A DNA stretch of 64,000 bases from Lachnoclostridium phytofermentans ISDg. GTDB taxonomy: Bacteria; Bacillota; Clostridia; Lachnospirales; Lachnospiraceae. A program made the translations under genes and the position numbers. Shown here piece after piece: positions 42,722 through 52,313 of this stretch. The DNA lies in contig NC_010001.1 of the NCBI RefSeq assembly GCF_000018685.1, positions 3,562,001 to 3,626,000 on the forward strand, in the 5' to 3' direction. The first letter of the stretch is position 1; each line of letters opens with the position of its first letter. Under the pieces are notes generated by a model that was given only the letters and a program-made list of their open reading frames with translations, had not been told where the DNA came from and did no database searches.

Positions 42722-44101
42722 TTATGATAAAAATTCATCAATTCCTTTCGCTGCCGCCTTACCTGCTCCCATTGCTAGGATAACAGTTGCAGCTCCTGTT
42801 ACAGCATCACCACCGGCATATACACCTTCTTTTGTGGTCTTGCCGTCAGTTTCTTCTGCGATAATACATTTATGAGAATTAATCTTAAGACCTTCGGTTG
42901 TAGAAGAAATGAGTGGATTAGGACTTGTTCCTAAAGACATAATAACAGTATCAAGCTCTAATACGAATTCAGAATCTGGTACCTCTACTGGTCTTCTTCT
43001 TCCGGATGCATCTGGCTCGCCAAGTTCCATCTTTACACAGCGCATTCCTTTCACCCATCCAGTCTCATCTACAAGAATTTCTGTTGGATTTGTTAATAAA
43101 TCGAATATGATTCCTTCTTCTTTTGCATGATGTACTTCTTCTACTCTTGCTGGAAGTTCTTCTTCACTACGACGATAAACAATGTGAACCTCTGCCCCAA
43201 GACGTAATGCAGTTCTTGCAGCATCCATTGCAACATTACCACCGCCAACAACTGCTACCTTTTTACTGGAGACAATTGGTGTATCATAGGATTCATCAAA
43301 CGCCTTCATCAAATTGCTTCTTGTTAAGTATTCATTTGCTGAGAATACACCATTTGCATTCTCACCAGGAATACCCATGAATTTTGGCAGACCAGCACCA
43401 GAACCAATGAATACAGCATCAAAGCTTTCCTCATTAAATAATTCATCAATCGTGGTTGATTTTCCAATTACTACGTTTGTTTCGATTTTAACACCAAGAG
43501 CTTTAACATTCTCAATTTCTGTCGCTACTACAGTTGATTTTGGCAAACGAAACTCTGGAATACCATATACCAAAACACCGCCTGGCTCATGAAGTGCTTC
43601 AAAAATAGTTACGTCATAGCCAAGTTTTGCAAGATCACCAGCACAGGTTAAACCAGCAGGGCCAGAACCAATTACCGCTACTTTCTTACCCTTCTTCTCC
43701 TTTGGAGGTTCCGGTTTAATTCCATTTTCTCTTGACCAATCTGCAACGAAACGTTCTAATTTACCAATGGATACTGGGTCTCCCTTAATGCCACGAATAC
43801 ATAAAGCTTCACACTGGGATTCCTGAGGACAAACACGGCCACAAACTGCAGGTAATGCAGAATATGTGCTGATTACTCGATAAGCTTCTTCAATGTTACC
43901 AGCTTCCACCTCTTTAATAAAGCCAGGAATGTCAATGCTAACTGGACATCCTAAAACACACTTTGGGTTCTTACATTTTAAACATCTCGTTGCCTCAAGC
44001 ATAGCCTCTTCTTTATTATATCCAAGACAAACCTCCTCAAAGTTTTTCGCTCTGACACTAGGTTCTTGCTCTCTTACCGGTACTCTTTTTAATACGTCCA
44101 T
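42722..44101 (-). CDS. nfnB: NfnB: large subunit of NADH-dependent ferredoxin:NADP oxidoreductase (GltA-like)
   Basis: Flavin-based electron-bifurcating partner of NfnA that interconverts NADPH with NADH and reduced ferredoxin. The 459-residue protein has N-terminal cysteines for two 4Fe-4S clusters (CLKCKNPKCVLGCP and CGRVCPQESQCEALC), the FAD dinucleotide motif VAVIGSGPAGLTCAGDLAKL, the NADP motif VAVVGGGNVAMDAAR and the closing GVYAGGDAVTGAATVILAMG. Alone it is like the glutamate synthase small subunit, but adjacency (12 bp) to NfnA settles the role. AGGGGG precedes the ATG. A terminator follows 120 bp downstream. Confidence 0.88.
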   Translation of the reverse strand: MDVLKRVPVREQEPSVRAKNFEEVCLGYNKEEAMLEATRCLKCKNPKCVLGCPVSIDIPGFIKEVEAGNIEEAYRVISTYSALPAVCGRVCPQESQCEALCIRGIKGDPVSIGKLERFVADWSRENGIKPEPPKEKKGKKVAVIGSGPAGLTCAGDLAKLGYDVTIFEALHEPGGVLVYGIPEFRLPKSTVVATEIENVKALGVKIETNVVIGKSTTIDELFNEESFDAVFIGSGAGLPKFMGIPGENANGVFSANEYLTRSNLMKAFDESYDTPIVSSKKVAVVGGGNVAMDAARTALRLGAEVHIVYRRSEEELPARVEEVHHAKEEGIIFDLLTNPTEILVDETGWVKGMRCVKMELGEPDASGRRRPVEVPDSEFVLELDTVIMSLGTSPNPLISSTTEGLKINSHKCIIAEETDGKTTKEGVYAGGDAVTGAATVILAMGAGKAAAKGIDEFLS

Positions 44102-44113
44102 GTGATTTTCCCC

Positions 44114-45004
44114 CTATTCCTCGCTGCCGCAGTATCCGCATCCGCCATGATGAGTATCGCCTTCTTTTTCACGAAGCTCTTTTCTTCCTTCCTTGGTCTT
44201 ATACATCTGCGATCTCTTCATTGCTTCGTCAAAGTCAACCAAATGACCATCAAACTCAGGGCCGTCAACACAAGCAAACTTTACCTGACCACCAACCGTA
44301 ATTCGGCATGCGCCACACATACCAGTACCATCTACCATAATAGGATTCATACTGACAACAGTCTTAATTCCTAGTTCTTTCGTTAATAGGCAAACGAATT
44401 TCATCATGATGATTGGGCCGATTGCAATGACAAGATCGTATGATTTTCCTTGATTTTGTACTAACTCTTTGATCATATCATTTACATTTCCCTTAAACCC
44501 ATAGGAGCCATCATCTGTTGCTACATATACATTTGCTGCAACTTCCTTCATCTGATCTTCTAAGATGATGAAATCATTGCTACGTGCACCAATAATGCAA
44601 TCTACATTACATCCAATACTCTTCATCCACTTTACCTGCGGATAAACCGGAGCAGTACCTACACCACCGGCAACAAAGAGAATCTTCTTTTCTTTTAACT
44701 CCTCAACTGGTTCGTCAATTAATTCAGACTTACAACCAAGTGGGCCTGTAAAATCTCTAAAGTATTCACCAACCTCGTACTTAGCCATCATCTGAGTTGA
44801 TGGACCTACCGCCTGAAATACGATGGAAACAGTTCCTTCTTCCCTATCATAGTCGCAAATGGTTAGTGGAATTCTTTCTCCTTTTTCATCCATCTTAACA
44901 ATCACAAATTGACCTGGATAGCAGCTCTTAGCAACACGTGGAGCTTCTACATCCATTAAATAGATGTTGGAAGCTAGAAGCACTTTTTTAGTAATCTTGT
45001 ACAT
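44114..45004 (-). CDS. nfnA: NfnA: FAD/2Fe-2S subunit of NADH-dependent ferredoxin:NADP oxidoreductase
   Basis: A 296-residue ferredoxin-NADP-reductase-fold protein: RIPLTICDYD for FAD, FVAGGVGTAPVYPQVKWMK for NAD, and a C-terminal 2Fe-2S site made by MCGACRITVGG and FACVDGPEFDG plus a final HHGGCGYCGSEE. Members are also annotated as sulfide dehydrogenase beta subunit or dihydroorotate dehydrogenase electron-transfer subunit; pairing with a GltA-like NfnB points to the bifurcating transhydrogenase. It is the first gene of the pair with AGGAG 8 bases before ATG. Confidence 0.88.
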   Translation of the reverse strand: MYKITKKVLLASNIYLMDVEAPRVAKSCYPGQFVIVKMDEKGERIPLTICDYDREEGTVSIVFQAVGPSTQMMAKYEVGEYFRDFTGPLGCKSELIDEPVEELKEKKILFVAGGVGTAPVYPQVKWMKSIGCNVDCIIGARSNDFIILEDQMKEVAANVYVATDDGSYGFKGNVNDMIKELVQNQGKSYDLVIAIGPIIMMKFVCLLTKELGIKTVVSMNPIMVDGTGMCGACRITVGGQVKFACVDGPEFDGHLVDFDEAMKRSQMYKTKEGRKELREKEGDTHHGGCGYCGSEE

Positions 45005-45449
45005 ACCATCTCTCCTAACAATTTTTTCATCCGTTTTGCCTGGATTTTATGTAGTTATTCTACATGAATTTCTAACCTTAAGCAAGAAACAGTTAAGAAA
45101 CACATGTTAAATAAATAACAATTAATTTGATATCATTGGTTATTATAGACCATCGGGTTAAAAAAATCCAGTATTAATTACAAGTTTTATATAATAGCAT
45201 ATTTGTGCTATTCTGTCCATAGCACTGTAAACTTACATTCAAGCAATTCCTTGTTTTAAATCACTTCACCAGAATTTAAGATGTATATCTATACACTTAA
45301 AGTAATATATATTACTAAAATTTACCGATTATTGTTAATAAGTTAACATTCAAATTTACATGTCTGACTATTTCTATGCACACATTTTCTATTCATTACA
45401 TAAATTAATGTGACAATAAAAAGAACTTGCTATCGGGAGGTTACATACC
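45005..45449. other. Divergent intergenic region between nfnA and asnB
   Basis: 445 bp of A/T-rich DNA holding both promoters. I searched for a T-box specifier/antiterminator ahead of asnB (GGGTGGnACCGCG element) and saw none. No gene seen. Confidence 0.5.
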
Positions 45450-47303
45450 ATGTGCGGAATTGCTGGTTTCTATCATCCTAGACAAAACTACTTAGAGAAA
45501 GAATCCTACTATAAAACAATTTTAAATTGCATGACCAAACGTCTTTATCATCGCGGTCCGGACGAACAGGGAATCTATCTGAATGAACACATAGGCTTGG
45601 CTCATGCGCGTCTATCCATCATTGACTTGGTTTCAGGCGGACAGCCAATGCTACGCTCTTTTGGAGAAAGGACGTACGTCATCGTATACAATGGCGAAAT
45701 ATATAATGCAGAGGAATTAAAAAAAGAGTTGCAACAACAAGGCATGAGTTTTCAAACGACTTGTGATACTGAAGTCATACTACTTGGTTTTATTGCTAAT
45801 GGACCTGATTTCGTAAAAAAACTGAATGGTATCTTTGCTTATGCAATCATTGATGTTGCAAAGAATTCCCTCTATCTCTTCCGCGATCAAGCTGGGGTAA
45901 AACCTTTATTCTATACTTTATATGAGGATACCTTAATCTTTTCCTCTGAGATAAAAGGATTGTTTGAGTACCCAGGATTTACACCGAAAGTTACGAGCGA
46001 AGGGTTAAATGAAATATTCTCAATCGGTCCTGCCAAAACCCCTGGATGCGGTGTTTTTGATAAGGTCAAGGAAGTTTTACCAGGGGAAATGGTTTGCTAT
46101 AACCAAAGTGGTTTTACGAAAGAACTCTATTGGAAACTGGTGAGCAAGCCACACGAGGATTCTTATGAAGAAACCATGGAACGAACTGGGTTCCTAGTTA
46201 CGGATGCGATACGCCGCCAGATGGTCAGTGATGTTCCAATCTGTACCTTTCTCTCAGGTGGGATAGACTCTAGTATTGTAACTGCAGTTTGTGCAAATGA
46301 ATTAAAGAAAAAGAATAAGCAACTTGACACCTTTTCCTTTGACTTCGTGAACAATGAAGAATTTTTTAAAGCTAATAAATTTCAGCCATCAAGAGATCTG
46401 CCTTATGCACTGAAAATGGCGGAGCATTTTAACACCAATCATCATCTTCTAGAATGTGATAATGTTATGTTAGCGAAGCGACTACATGATTCCGTACTTG
46501 CAAGAGATTTGCCAGCTATGGCGGATATCGATTCCTCTATCCTACATTTTTGTTCTCTCGTCAAACAATATGATAAAGTAGCTCTGACAGGGGAATGCGC
46601 AGATGAAATCTTTGGAGGCTATCCTTGGTTTCATAGTGAGGAGGCCAAAAAATCTCATTCCTTTCCTTGGTCAAGAGACCTAAGTGCAAGAAAGCAGTTA
46701 TTAAAGGATGAATTTCTTCAGTGTCTTCATATGGACGAATATGTTCAGAATGCGTATGAAACAACAGTGAGTGAAACACCTTATCTCGCAGAAGATTCCG
46801 AGGACGAAAGAAGACTTAGAGAAATCTCTTATCTGAATCTTAAGTGGTTTATGCAAACCTTATTAGATCGTATGGATCGAACCAGTATGTATAGTGGATT
46901 GGAAGCTAGAGTACCTTTTGCAGACATAAGAATCATTGAGTATCTATGGAATGTTCCATTTTCTATGAAAGCTCCGGATGGCATCGTAAAAGGGTTATTA
47001 AGAATGAGTTGTAGCGGTTTGTTACCCGATGATATTCTCTGGCGAAAGAAATCTCCTTATCCAAAAACCTATGATCCAGGATATGAATCCTTAGTTGCTA
47101 CACAATTATTAGAAGTAATGAATGATAGTTCTTCACCAATCGTTTCATTTATTGATAAGAAAAAACTGGATTCCTTCCTTCATACTCCATCTGATTATGG
47201 GAAACCATGGTATGGCCAACTTATGGCTGGTCCGCAAACACTAGCATACCTCTTAATGATAAATGATTGGTTAGAAACTTATCATATTGAAACAGTAATA
47301 TAA
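45450..47303 (+). CDS. asnB: Asparagine synthetase (glutamine-hydrolysing)
   Basis: Transfers glutamine amide nitrogen to aspartate with ATP. The 617-residue protein begins MCGIAGFYHP, with Cys2 as the N-terminal nucleophile of the glutaminase domain, and includes RLSIIDLVSGGQPM and YNGEIYNAEEL. The synthetase domain has the PP-loop FLSGGIDSSIV, then LTGECADEIFGGYPW and the C-terminal RMDRTSMYSGLEARVPF...RKKSPYPKT. Length matches AsnB. GGGAGG is 9 bases before the ATG. Monocistronic with its own terminator. Confidence 0.95.
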   Translation: MCGIAGFYHPRQNYLEKESYYKTILNCMTKRLYHRGPDEQGIYLNEHIGLAHARLSIIDLVSGGQPMLRSFGERTYVIVYNGEIYNAEELKKELQQQGMSFQTTCDTEVILLGFIANGPDFVKKLNGIFAYAIIDVAKNSLYLFRDQAGVKPLFYTLYEDTLIFSSEIKGLFEYPGFTPKVTSEGLNEIFSIGPAKTPGCGVFDKVKEVLPGEMVCYNQSGFTKELYWKLVSKPHEDSYEETMERTGFLVTDAIRRQMVSDVPICTFLSGGIDSSIVTAVCANELKKKNKQLDTFSFDFVNNEEFFKANKFQPSRDLPYALKMAEHFNTNHHLLECDNVMLAKRLHDSVLARDLPAMADIDSSILHFCSLVKQYDKVALTGECADEIFGGYPWFHSEEAKKSHSFPWSRDLSARKQLLKDEFLQCLHMDEYVQNAYETTVSETPYLAEDSEDERRLREISYLNLKWFMQTLLDRMDRTSMYSGLEARVPFADIRIIEYLWNVPFSMKAPDGIVKGLLRMSCSGLLPDDILWRKKSPYPKTYDPGYESLVATQLLEVMNDSSSPIVSFIDKKKLDSFLHTPSDYGKPWYGQLMAGPQTLAYLLMINDWLETYHIETVI

Positions 47304-47373
47304 TACCTATAAAAATTAAAAAGATATCAAAGCTAAATTATATTAAAGCTAAGATTATATTAAAACCAAATAA

Positions 47374-47410
47374 AACAAGATAATGCTTTGCAAACTTTTC
47401 CTTAGAATAA
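47374..47410. repeat. Dispersed palindromic repeat, copy 6
   Basis: ACAAGATAATGCTTTGCAAA then CTTTTCCTTAGAATAAA: same order of elements as copy 1 (CTCTGCAAACTTTTCC) with a shorter left arm. It abuts the asnB terminator. Confidence 0.5.
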
Positions 47411-47416
47411 AAGAAA

Positions 47417-47472
47417 GAGGGAATTTACAAGCCAACACATTTCCTATTGTGGTGGTTCTCATATATTCCCTC
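47417..47472 (+). terminator. Intrinsic terminator of asnB
   Basis: GAGGGAAT pairs with ATTCCCTC, and inner arms GCCAACACA and TGTGGTGGT extend the hairpin; ACCTTTTA follows. May also serve the converging histidine kinase gene. Confidence 0.75.
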
Positions 47473-47558
47473 ACCTTTTAATATTTTCGAAATTAACTAT
47501 TAAAAAGCCGATAGTTTATTCTTCATTTATAGAGCTTTTGAAGATTTAATTTCAAAAC

Positions 47559-48320
47559 TTAGAACTCAACATGGAAGCTAACATAATTTTCTCCAAGAAT
47601 TATTTCATTCTCCACATAGATATCCCCGCCCCAATGCTTCATAATGCGATTTGCATTATATAAACCATATCCTTGACTCTCCTTCGTATTTTTTGTAGAG
47701 TAACCACGCTCAAAAAATCTAGATAGTTCATTGATTGGAATCTTTTCATGGCGGTTCTTAATGATAAAAATTAAGCGGTCATCCTCGGAGGTTAGATAGA
47801 TTTTTACGTTTCCTTCTTCTTTACCACAAGCTTCAAAAGCATTATCAATCAAAGTTCCAAGTACTTCTACTGCATCCATCTCCGGCACATTCGTAAAGAT
47901 ATCTTTGCTCCCCACAATCAATTCAACTTGAACATTCGGGGGTGAAGCTATAATTTTACTATACAAAAACCCCGCTAACACTTTGTTACTGATTTTTAGC
48001 AACCCTTGATAATTATGTTCTGGTAAGGATATAAGCTCCCTAATATACTCTGCCTGTGATTTGACAAGCTCCTCATAATTATCTATGGTTAAATGCATAC
48101 TTAGGAGGGCATTTAAGTGGTTGTCAAACTCATGCTGCCTTGCTCGTATTTCTTTAATAAATTCCTCCAAAGGCTTTACATATAATTTATACAACCGCAG
48201 TTCATCTTCCTGTTTTAGATAAATCATTAACTTTTGCTTCCATAATAGATATATAGCTAAAAGAACAATCAATACGATCAATAGAATGGCCAGTGATTTA
48301 AATATTGTAATATTATTCAT
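47559..48320 (-). CDS. GHKL-type sensor histidine kinase
   Basis: A 253-residue membrane kinase with one N-terminal helix (about 7-26). The dimerisation/phosphoacceptor segment RARQHEFDNHLNALLSMH carries the H box of the AgrC/CitS-like GHKL kinases; the ATP lid has VLGTLIDNAFEAC (N box) and FFERGYSTKN...GYGLYNANRIM. With only one membrane span it lacks the multi-span peptide sensor of AgrC, so it may sense an intracellular or membrane cue. It overlaps the response regulator gene by 8 bp, forming a two-component pair. No AgrB/AgrD genes adjoin. Confidence 0.88.
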   Translation of the reverse strand: MNNITIFKSLAILLIVLIVLLAIYLLWKQKLMIYLKQEDELRLYKLYVKPLEEFIKEIRARQHEFDNHLNALLSMHLTIDNYEELVKSQAEYIRELISLPEHNYQGLLKISNKVLAGFLYSKIIASPPNVQVELIVGSKDIFTNVPEMDAVEVLGTLIDNAFEACGKEEGNVKIYLTSEDDRLIFIIKNRHEKIPINELSRFFERGYSTKNTKESQGYGLYNANRIMKHWGGDIYVENEIILGENYVSFHVEF

Positions 48321-49035
48321 TCATCCATCTCCTCATATTACTTTTATAGGTAATCCCTATCTCTATTGTTTTATGAATGCCCTTTAGCTTTATCAATTGA
48401 TTTACAGTATCCACGTAGTCAATATAATCGGTGTTTACAACAAACATACGATGACATTGAAGAAACTGCTCACTTGGAAGCTTCTCTAACAGTTGTCTTA
48501 TCGTTAAATACTTAATATCTAATATCTCCTCTTTTAAGTAAAGACTCACTCCTCTTGGAATCGCCTCAATACAGATGATATCTTCAATGTGAATTCGGTA
48601 ATTAACTCCAGCCTTTTTGACGGTTAATTGCTCTCTTTTCATCGGGGTTTTTTCCATCGCTAATTTTGATAAAAGTTCGAGTACCTGATTCTTTTCATAT
48701 GGTTTAACCAAGTATGAATAACATTGAGTCTCACGGTAAGATATTAATTCTAGCTCTGCTATTGATGTGATAAAAACAATCGGTGTAAACGCATAGAATG
48801 GTATCTCTCTTATTTTTTTAGCAAATAAAATTCCTTGTTTATTCTCTTTCTCAAATGCATCTAGGTTAATATCCAAAAGAAATAATGCTATTTTAACTTC
48901 ACTTTTTAGTATTCTAATTGCTTCATCGTAAGTGTATGCAAAAAGAGCATGTAAGTCCAGCTTACTCTCTTTTATGATTGCTCCCAACGCCTCTGCATTT
49001 TGCTTACAATCCTCTAAGATTAGTACACTGGTCAT
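48313..49035 (-). CDS. LytTR-family response regulator
   Basis: A 240-residue regulator: receiver domain starting VLILEDC with the phospho-acceptor aspartate in LFLLDINLD (about residue 55) and the switch lysine in YLVKPYEK, then a LytTR DNA-binding domain (LTVKKAGVNYRIHIEDIICIEA ... FLQCHRMFVVNTDYID). LytTR regulators bind pairs of short direct repeats near -35 boxes, often for quorum or wall genes. AAAGGAG precedes the ATG. It is first in the pair with the GHKL kinase. Its targets are unknown. Confidence 0.9.
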   Translation of the reverse strand: MTSVLILEDCKQNAEALGAIIKESKLDLHALFAYTYDEAIRILKSEVKIALFLLDINLDAFEKENKQGILFAKKIREIPFYAFTPIVFITSIAELELISYRETQCYSYLVKPYEKNQVLELLSKLAMEKTPMKREQLTVKKAGVNYRIHIEDIICIEAIPRGVSLYLKEEILDIKYLTIRQLLEKLPSEQFLQCHRMFVVNTDYIDYVDTVNQLIKLKGIHKTIEIGITYKSNMRRWMNE

Positions 49036-49075
49036 AACATGCTCCTTTGATACAATTTCTTAATTAGAAATTATT

Positions 49076-50014
49076 TTACAGTTCGTCTTTCGCACCAACC
49101 TCAGTAAGGCTCTTAACAAGTCCTGCCATTCCTTGAATTTCGGATGGAATAATAATCTTTGTAGCCTTACCATCTGCAGCTTTTGCAAATGCTTCTAAAC
49201 TCTTTAATTGAATAACACCCTTCCCTGGATTAGCTTCATTTAACATACGAATACCATCTGCATTTGCTTTTTGAATTGCTACGATAGCTTCTGCTTGACC
49301 TTCTGCTTCGCGAATAGTAGCTTCTTTCTTAGCTTCCGCGCGTAAAATCTGAGATTCTTTATCAGCTTCAGCCTCTAGGATTACAGATTCTTTCTTTCCT
49401 TCCGCTACAAGAATTGCGGACTTTTTCTGACCTTCTGCAATTAAAATAGACTCACGACGTTCACGCTCTGCCTTCATCTGTTTCTCCATTGCATCCTGAA
49501 TTGCAGCTGGAGGAATGATATTCTTTAACTCAACACGAGTTACTTTTATCCCCCATGGGTCAGTAGCCGCATCAAGAGATACCCTCATCTTCGTATTAAT
49601 AATTTCACGTGAGGTTAATGTTTCATCCAATTCCAAGTCACCGATAATATTACGAAGTGTTGTTGCTGTTAAGTTTTCAATTGCCATCATCGGATTTTCA
49701 ACACCGTATGCAAATAACTTTGGATCAGTAATTTGGAAAAATACTACGGTATCGATTCTCATTGTTACGTTATCTTTTGTAATAACTGGCTGCGGTGCAA
49801 AATCGGCAACCTGCTCTTTTAAAACAACTTTTCTTGCGATTTTATCAATTAGTGGAACTTTTAAGTGTACACCAACACTCCATGTTCCTTGATATCCACC
49901 AAGACGTTCTACTACATAGGCATACGCTTGAGGTACGATCTTTACGCAAGATGCTAATACTAATAAAATAATGATTCCTAGCCCTATTAAAAGGTAAATC
50001 TGTGCATTACCCAT
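49076..50014 (-). CDS. SPFH-domain membrane protein (slipin/stomatin-like, QmcA type)
   Basis: A 312-residue protein with an N-terminal membrane segment (about 5-25), then AYAYVVERLGGYQGTW opening the SPFH/band-7 domain, and a long Ala/Glu-rich coiled coil (KKSAILVAEGKKESVILEAEADKES). Such proteins form ring-shaped scaffolds in membrane microdomains. It lies 1 bp after the NfeD gene, the classic NfeD-slipin pair, in which NfeD is thought to partner or process the slipin. GGGAGGAG precedes the ATG. Confidence 0.9.
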   Translation of the reverse strand: MGNAQIYLLIGLGIIILLVLASCVKIVPQAYAYVVERLGGYQGTWSVGVHLKVPLIDKIARKVVLKEQVADFAPQPVITKDNVTMRIDTVVFFQITDPKLFAYGVENPMMAIENLTATTLRNIIGDLELDETLTSREIINTKMRVSLDAATDPWGIKVTRVELKNIIPPAAIQDAMEKQMKAERERRESILIAEGQKKSAILVAEGKKESVILEAEADKESQILRAEAKKEATIREAEGQAEAIVAIQKANADGIRMLNEANPGKGVIQLKSLEAFAKAADGKATKIIIPSEIQGMAGLVKSLTEVGAKDEL

Positions 50015-50015
50015 A

Positions 50016-50483
50016 TTAATTCTCCTCCCTATATTCTGTTACAATTAGTTTCACACCAACAATATTAACAATTCTAACCTTCGTTCCTGGTTCATAGATA
50101 ACACCATCTGTTTCAGAACGTACGGTCCATTCTTGGCCATTGACTAATGCTTCCCCTGTTTGATTGTCATTGTCAACCTGTTGTGTTATTTTAACAACTT
50201 TTCCAATGAGTCCCTCATAATTCGTTTTCACTCGGCTTTTATTCAGATGTTTGACTGCAACTGGTCTTGTAAAAAATAAAAGCAGTAGAGATACCAGTAT
50301 AAATAGAATCATCTGAATCCAGAAGTCCACTCCGAGCAATGATGCAATGAAACCTATAAGAGCACCACCAGCAAACCAAACGGTAGTCAGTCCAAGGGTC
50401 GCAATTTCTATGGCAAGCAATAAGGCTAAAACGATAAGCCAACATAATGATACCATAAACTTCACCCCTATATGCAATTGCAT
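50016..50483 (-). CDS. NfeD-family membrane protein (short form)
   Basis: A 155-residue protein with three hydrophobic helices (LCWLIVLALLLAIEIA, GGALIGFIASLLG, MILFILVSLLLLFF) and a C-terminal OB-fold (LIGKVVKITQQVDN, GEALVNGQEWTVRS). This is the short NfeD type lacking the ClpP-like protease half. Two starts are possible: ATG 50483 with GAGGAAAGG upstream, or ATG 50456 with AGGGGTG, which begins right before the first helix as in most family members. It is directly followed by the slipin gene. Confidence 0.85.
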   Translation of the reverse strand: MQLHIGVKFMVSLCWLIVLALLLAIEIATLGLTTVWFAGGALIGFIASLLGVDFWIQMILFILVSLLLLFFTRPVAVKHLNKSRVKTNYEGLIGKVVKITQQVDNDNQTGEALVNGQEWTVRSETDGVIYEPGTKVRIVNIVGVKLIVTEYREEN

Positions 50484-50633
50484 ATTCCTTTCCTCTTTGA
50501 TATATACAGAATATACTAAGCAAAGAAAGGAATCAATAGATTTGCGTGAATTAGGTTATTTTCAGCTTGAATGATAAAAGTTGAATGATTTAATAATAAA
50601 CAATGACTTTTTTTACTTACTGGTTAATAAACA

Positions 50634-52100
50634 TTAGCTTAATTTTTCAAAATGGTTATCTTCAATACTATTTTTTAGATTAATTTCACGCATCTTCTCT
50701 TTATCTAAACTATAATGTTTCATTGAAAGTAAAGAAAGTAACCATCCCCCTATTGGTATGATACAATAGCATAAAATCGCCACCATTTTTAACGAGTTAG
50801 TTAGCTTATCTTCTATTTGTGGTAAGGCATTTCGAAAGCCAATCATAGCAACCACAAGTCCTACAAAAGCAGTCCCAAAAGCAGAAACAACTTGGTCAAT
50901 TAACGAAAATAGTGCTCCCATGATACCAGGAATATAATTCCCGCTACGATACACCTCATAATCAGAGCAATCTGCTATCATTGGTACGACAATATTATTG
51001 CTTACTGTCTTACAACCATTTAATAAGATAAAGATTCCAAAAAATAAGAGTGAAATCATATTCCATTTTGTTAAACCAATTTGAGTTAAATTACCAAATA
51101 ATAATAAGAATGTCATAATGATTTGAAAACAAATCGCTAACCATGTAAAAGATTCAAAGGCCTTCTTCTGTCCTAAACGCTGAGCCACCATAACACCAAT
51201 TGACACAACGAGTAAATTTGGAATGGCGGTTACTAAACCAATCTGACCTGACAATTCATAGTTTTTCATCATGATTCCAAAAATTATAACACCAACTGTT
51301 ATATTACTGTAAACCATAGAGGTGAATTTATTCACTGAAGCAGCCGTTACTAACATTCTGATTGGCTTATTATGTTTCATGATGCTAACATAATCTTTCA
51401 TATTAATCTTTGTGACTTGATCAGAACTTCCATAGTATTCTTTTCTATCTTTACTCCATATTCCAATTACTGCACAAATCGTACAAATTCCACCGATTAG
51501 TACAATCCAGAGCGTTAATTCTTGATATAACTTAGGATTTTTAAACCCGCCATACTTCTTCGCAAGAAATGTTTGCGCATAGAGGGCCGTTCCGCCGTAG
51601 CTTGCAGTAATAAAAAGAGAGTCAAAATAGGTGGATAAAGGTCTCATCTTCGGATTATTCGTCATTACTGTCTGGCCTGCTTTTGCTACCAGCATCTGAA
51701 ATGTGTAACCAAAAACAAAGATAATATAAATTAAGACAAAGATCGGTAACCTGATAGCTTTTGGTATTGTGTAAGAACAATAGTATAATAACAAAGAGCT
51801 AATCGCCATTAATGCATTCCCAAGCACCATAAAAGGTCTAAATTTTCCGTATTTTCCTTCCGTTCTGTCTACGACATAACCGATAAATGGATCAATCAGT
51901 CCGTCAAAGACTCTAAGTGCTGTTAATACAACTGATGTTAATACGACCGAAAATCCTATAATACCATTCACAAAATATGCGGTATATTCCATTAAAGCCA
52001 AATATAATGTGGAAGCTGCTGTATTAAGAGAAAACAGTGCAATCAGAAAAGCACTTGCATTATTATAACGTGGATCTAATTTTTTTGTACTAAATATCAT
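50634..52100 (-). CDS. GPH-family sugar:cation symporter (MelB-like MFS)
   Basis: A 488-residue transporter with about 12 helices. The loop-2 signature DGLIDPFIGYVVDRTEGKYGKFRPFM is the hallmark of the glycoside-pentoside-hexuronide:cation symporters, and Asp residues in helix II (RVFDGLIDP) correspond to the MelB cation site. The substrate cannot be told from sequence; no glycosidase gene adjoins. GAGGG precedes the ATG. Monocistronic. Confidence 0.88.
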   Translation of the reverse strand: MIFSTKKLDPRYNNASAFLIALFSLNTAASTLYLALMEYTAYFVNGIIGFSVVLTSVVLTALRVFDGLIDPFIGYVVDRTEGKYGKFRPFMVLGNALMAISSLLLYYCSYTIPKAIRLPIFVLIYIIFVFGYTFQMLVAKAGQTVMTNNPKMRPLSTYFDSLFITASYGGTALYAQTFLAKKYGGFKNPKLYQELTLWIVLIGGICTICAVIGIWSKDRKEYYGSSDQVTKINMKDYVSIMKHNKPIRMLVTAASVNKFTSMVYSNITVGVIIFGIMMKNYELSGQIGLVTAIPNLLVVSIGVMVAQRLGQKKAFESFTWLAICFQIIMTFLLLFGNLTQIGLTKWNMISLLFFGIFILLNGCKTVSNNIVVPMIADCSDYEVYRSGNYIPGIMGALFSLIDQVVSAFGTAFVGLVVAMIGFRNALPQIEDKLTNSLKMVAILCYCIIPIGGWLLSLLSMKHYSLDKEKMREINLKNSIEDNHFEKLS

Positions 52101-52313
52101 ATAGCCCTCACAACTAGAATTTATTTAAATGACCTATCATCGAAAGCCAATGGAATTGTAATCACATTATTTCAACCAATGGTAACATACTTTGCAATAA
52201 CATGTCAAATTCTTCCTCACTTTCTATACTATCCAATATTTCTTTGGAACATACATCTCATAATTTCTTAATTTACTCATATATTTTTTTGAAGAGGATT
52301 TGGAGTGAATGCA

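Noticed and set aside
45230..45449. Possible T-box or amino-acid riboswitch before asnB, and S-box before metA
   Set aside because: Conserved elements (T-box GGGTGGnACCGCG; SAM-I GA-rich core) were looked for and not found.
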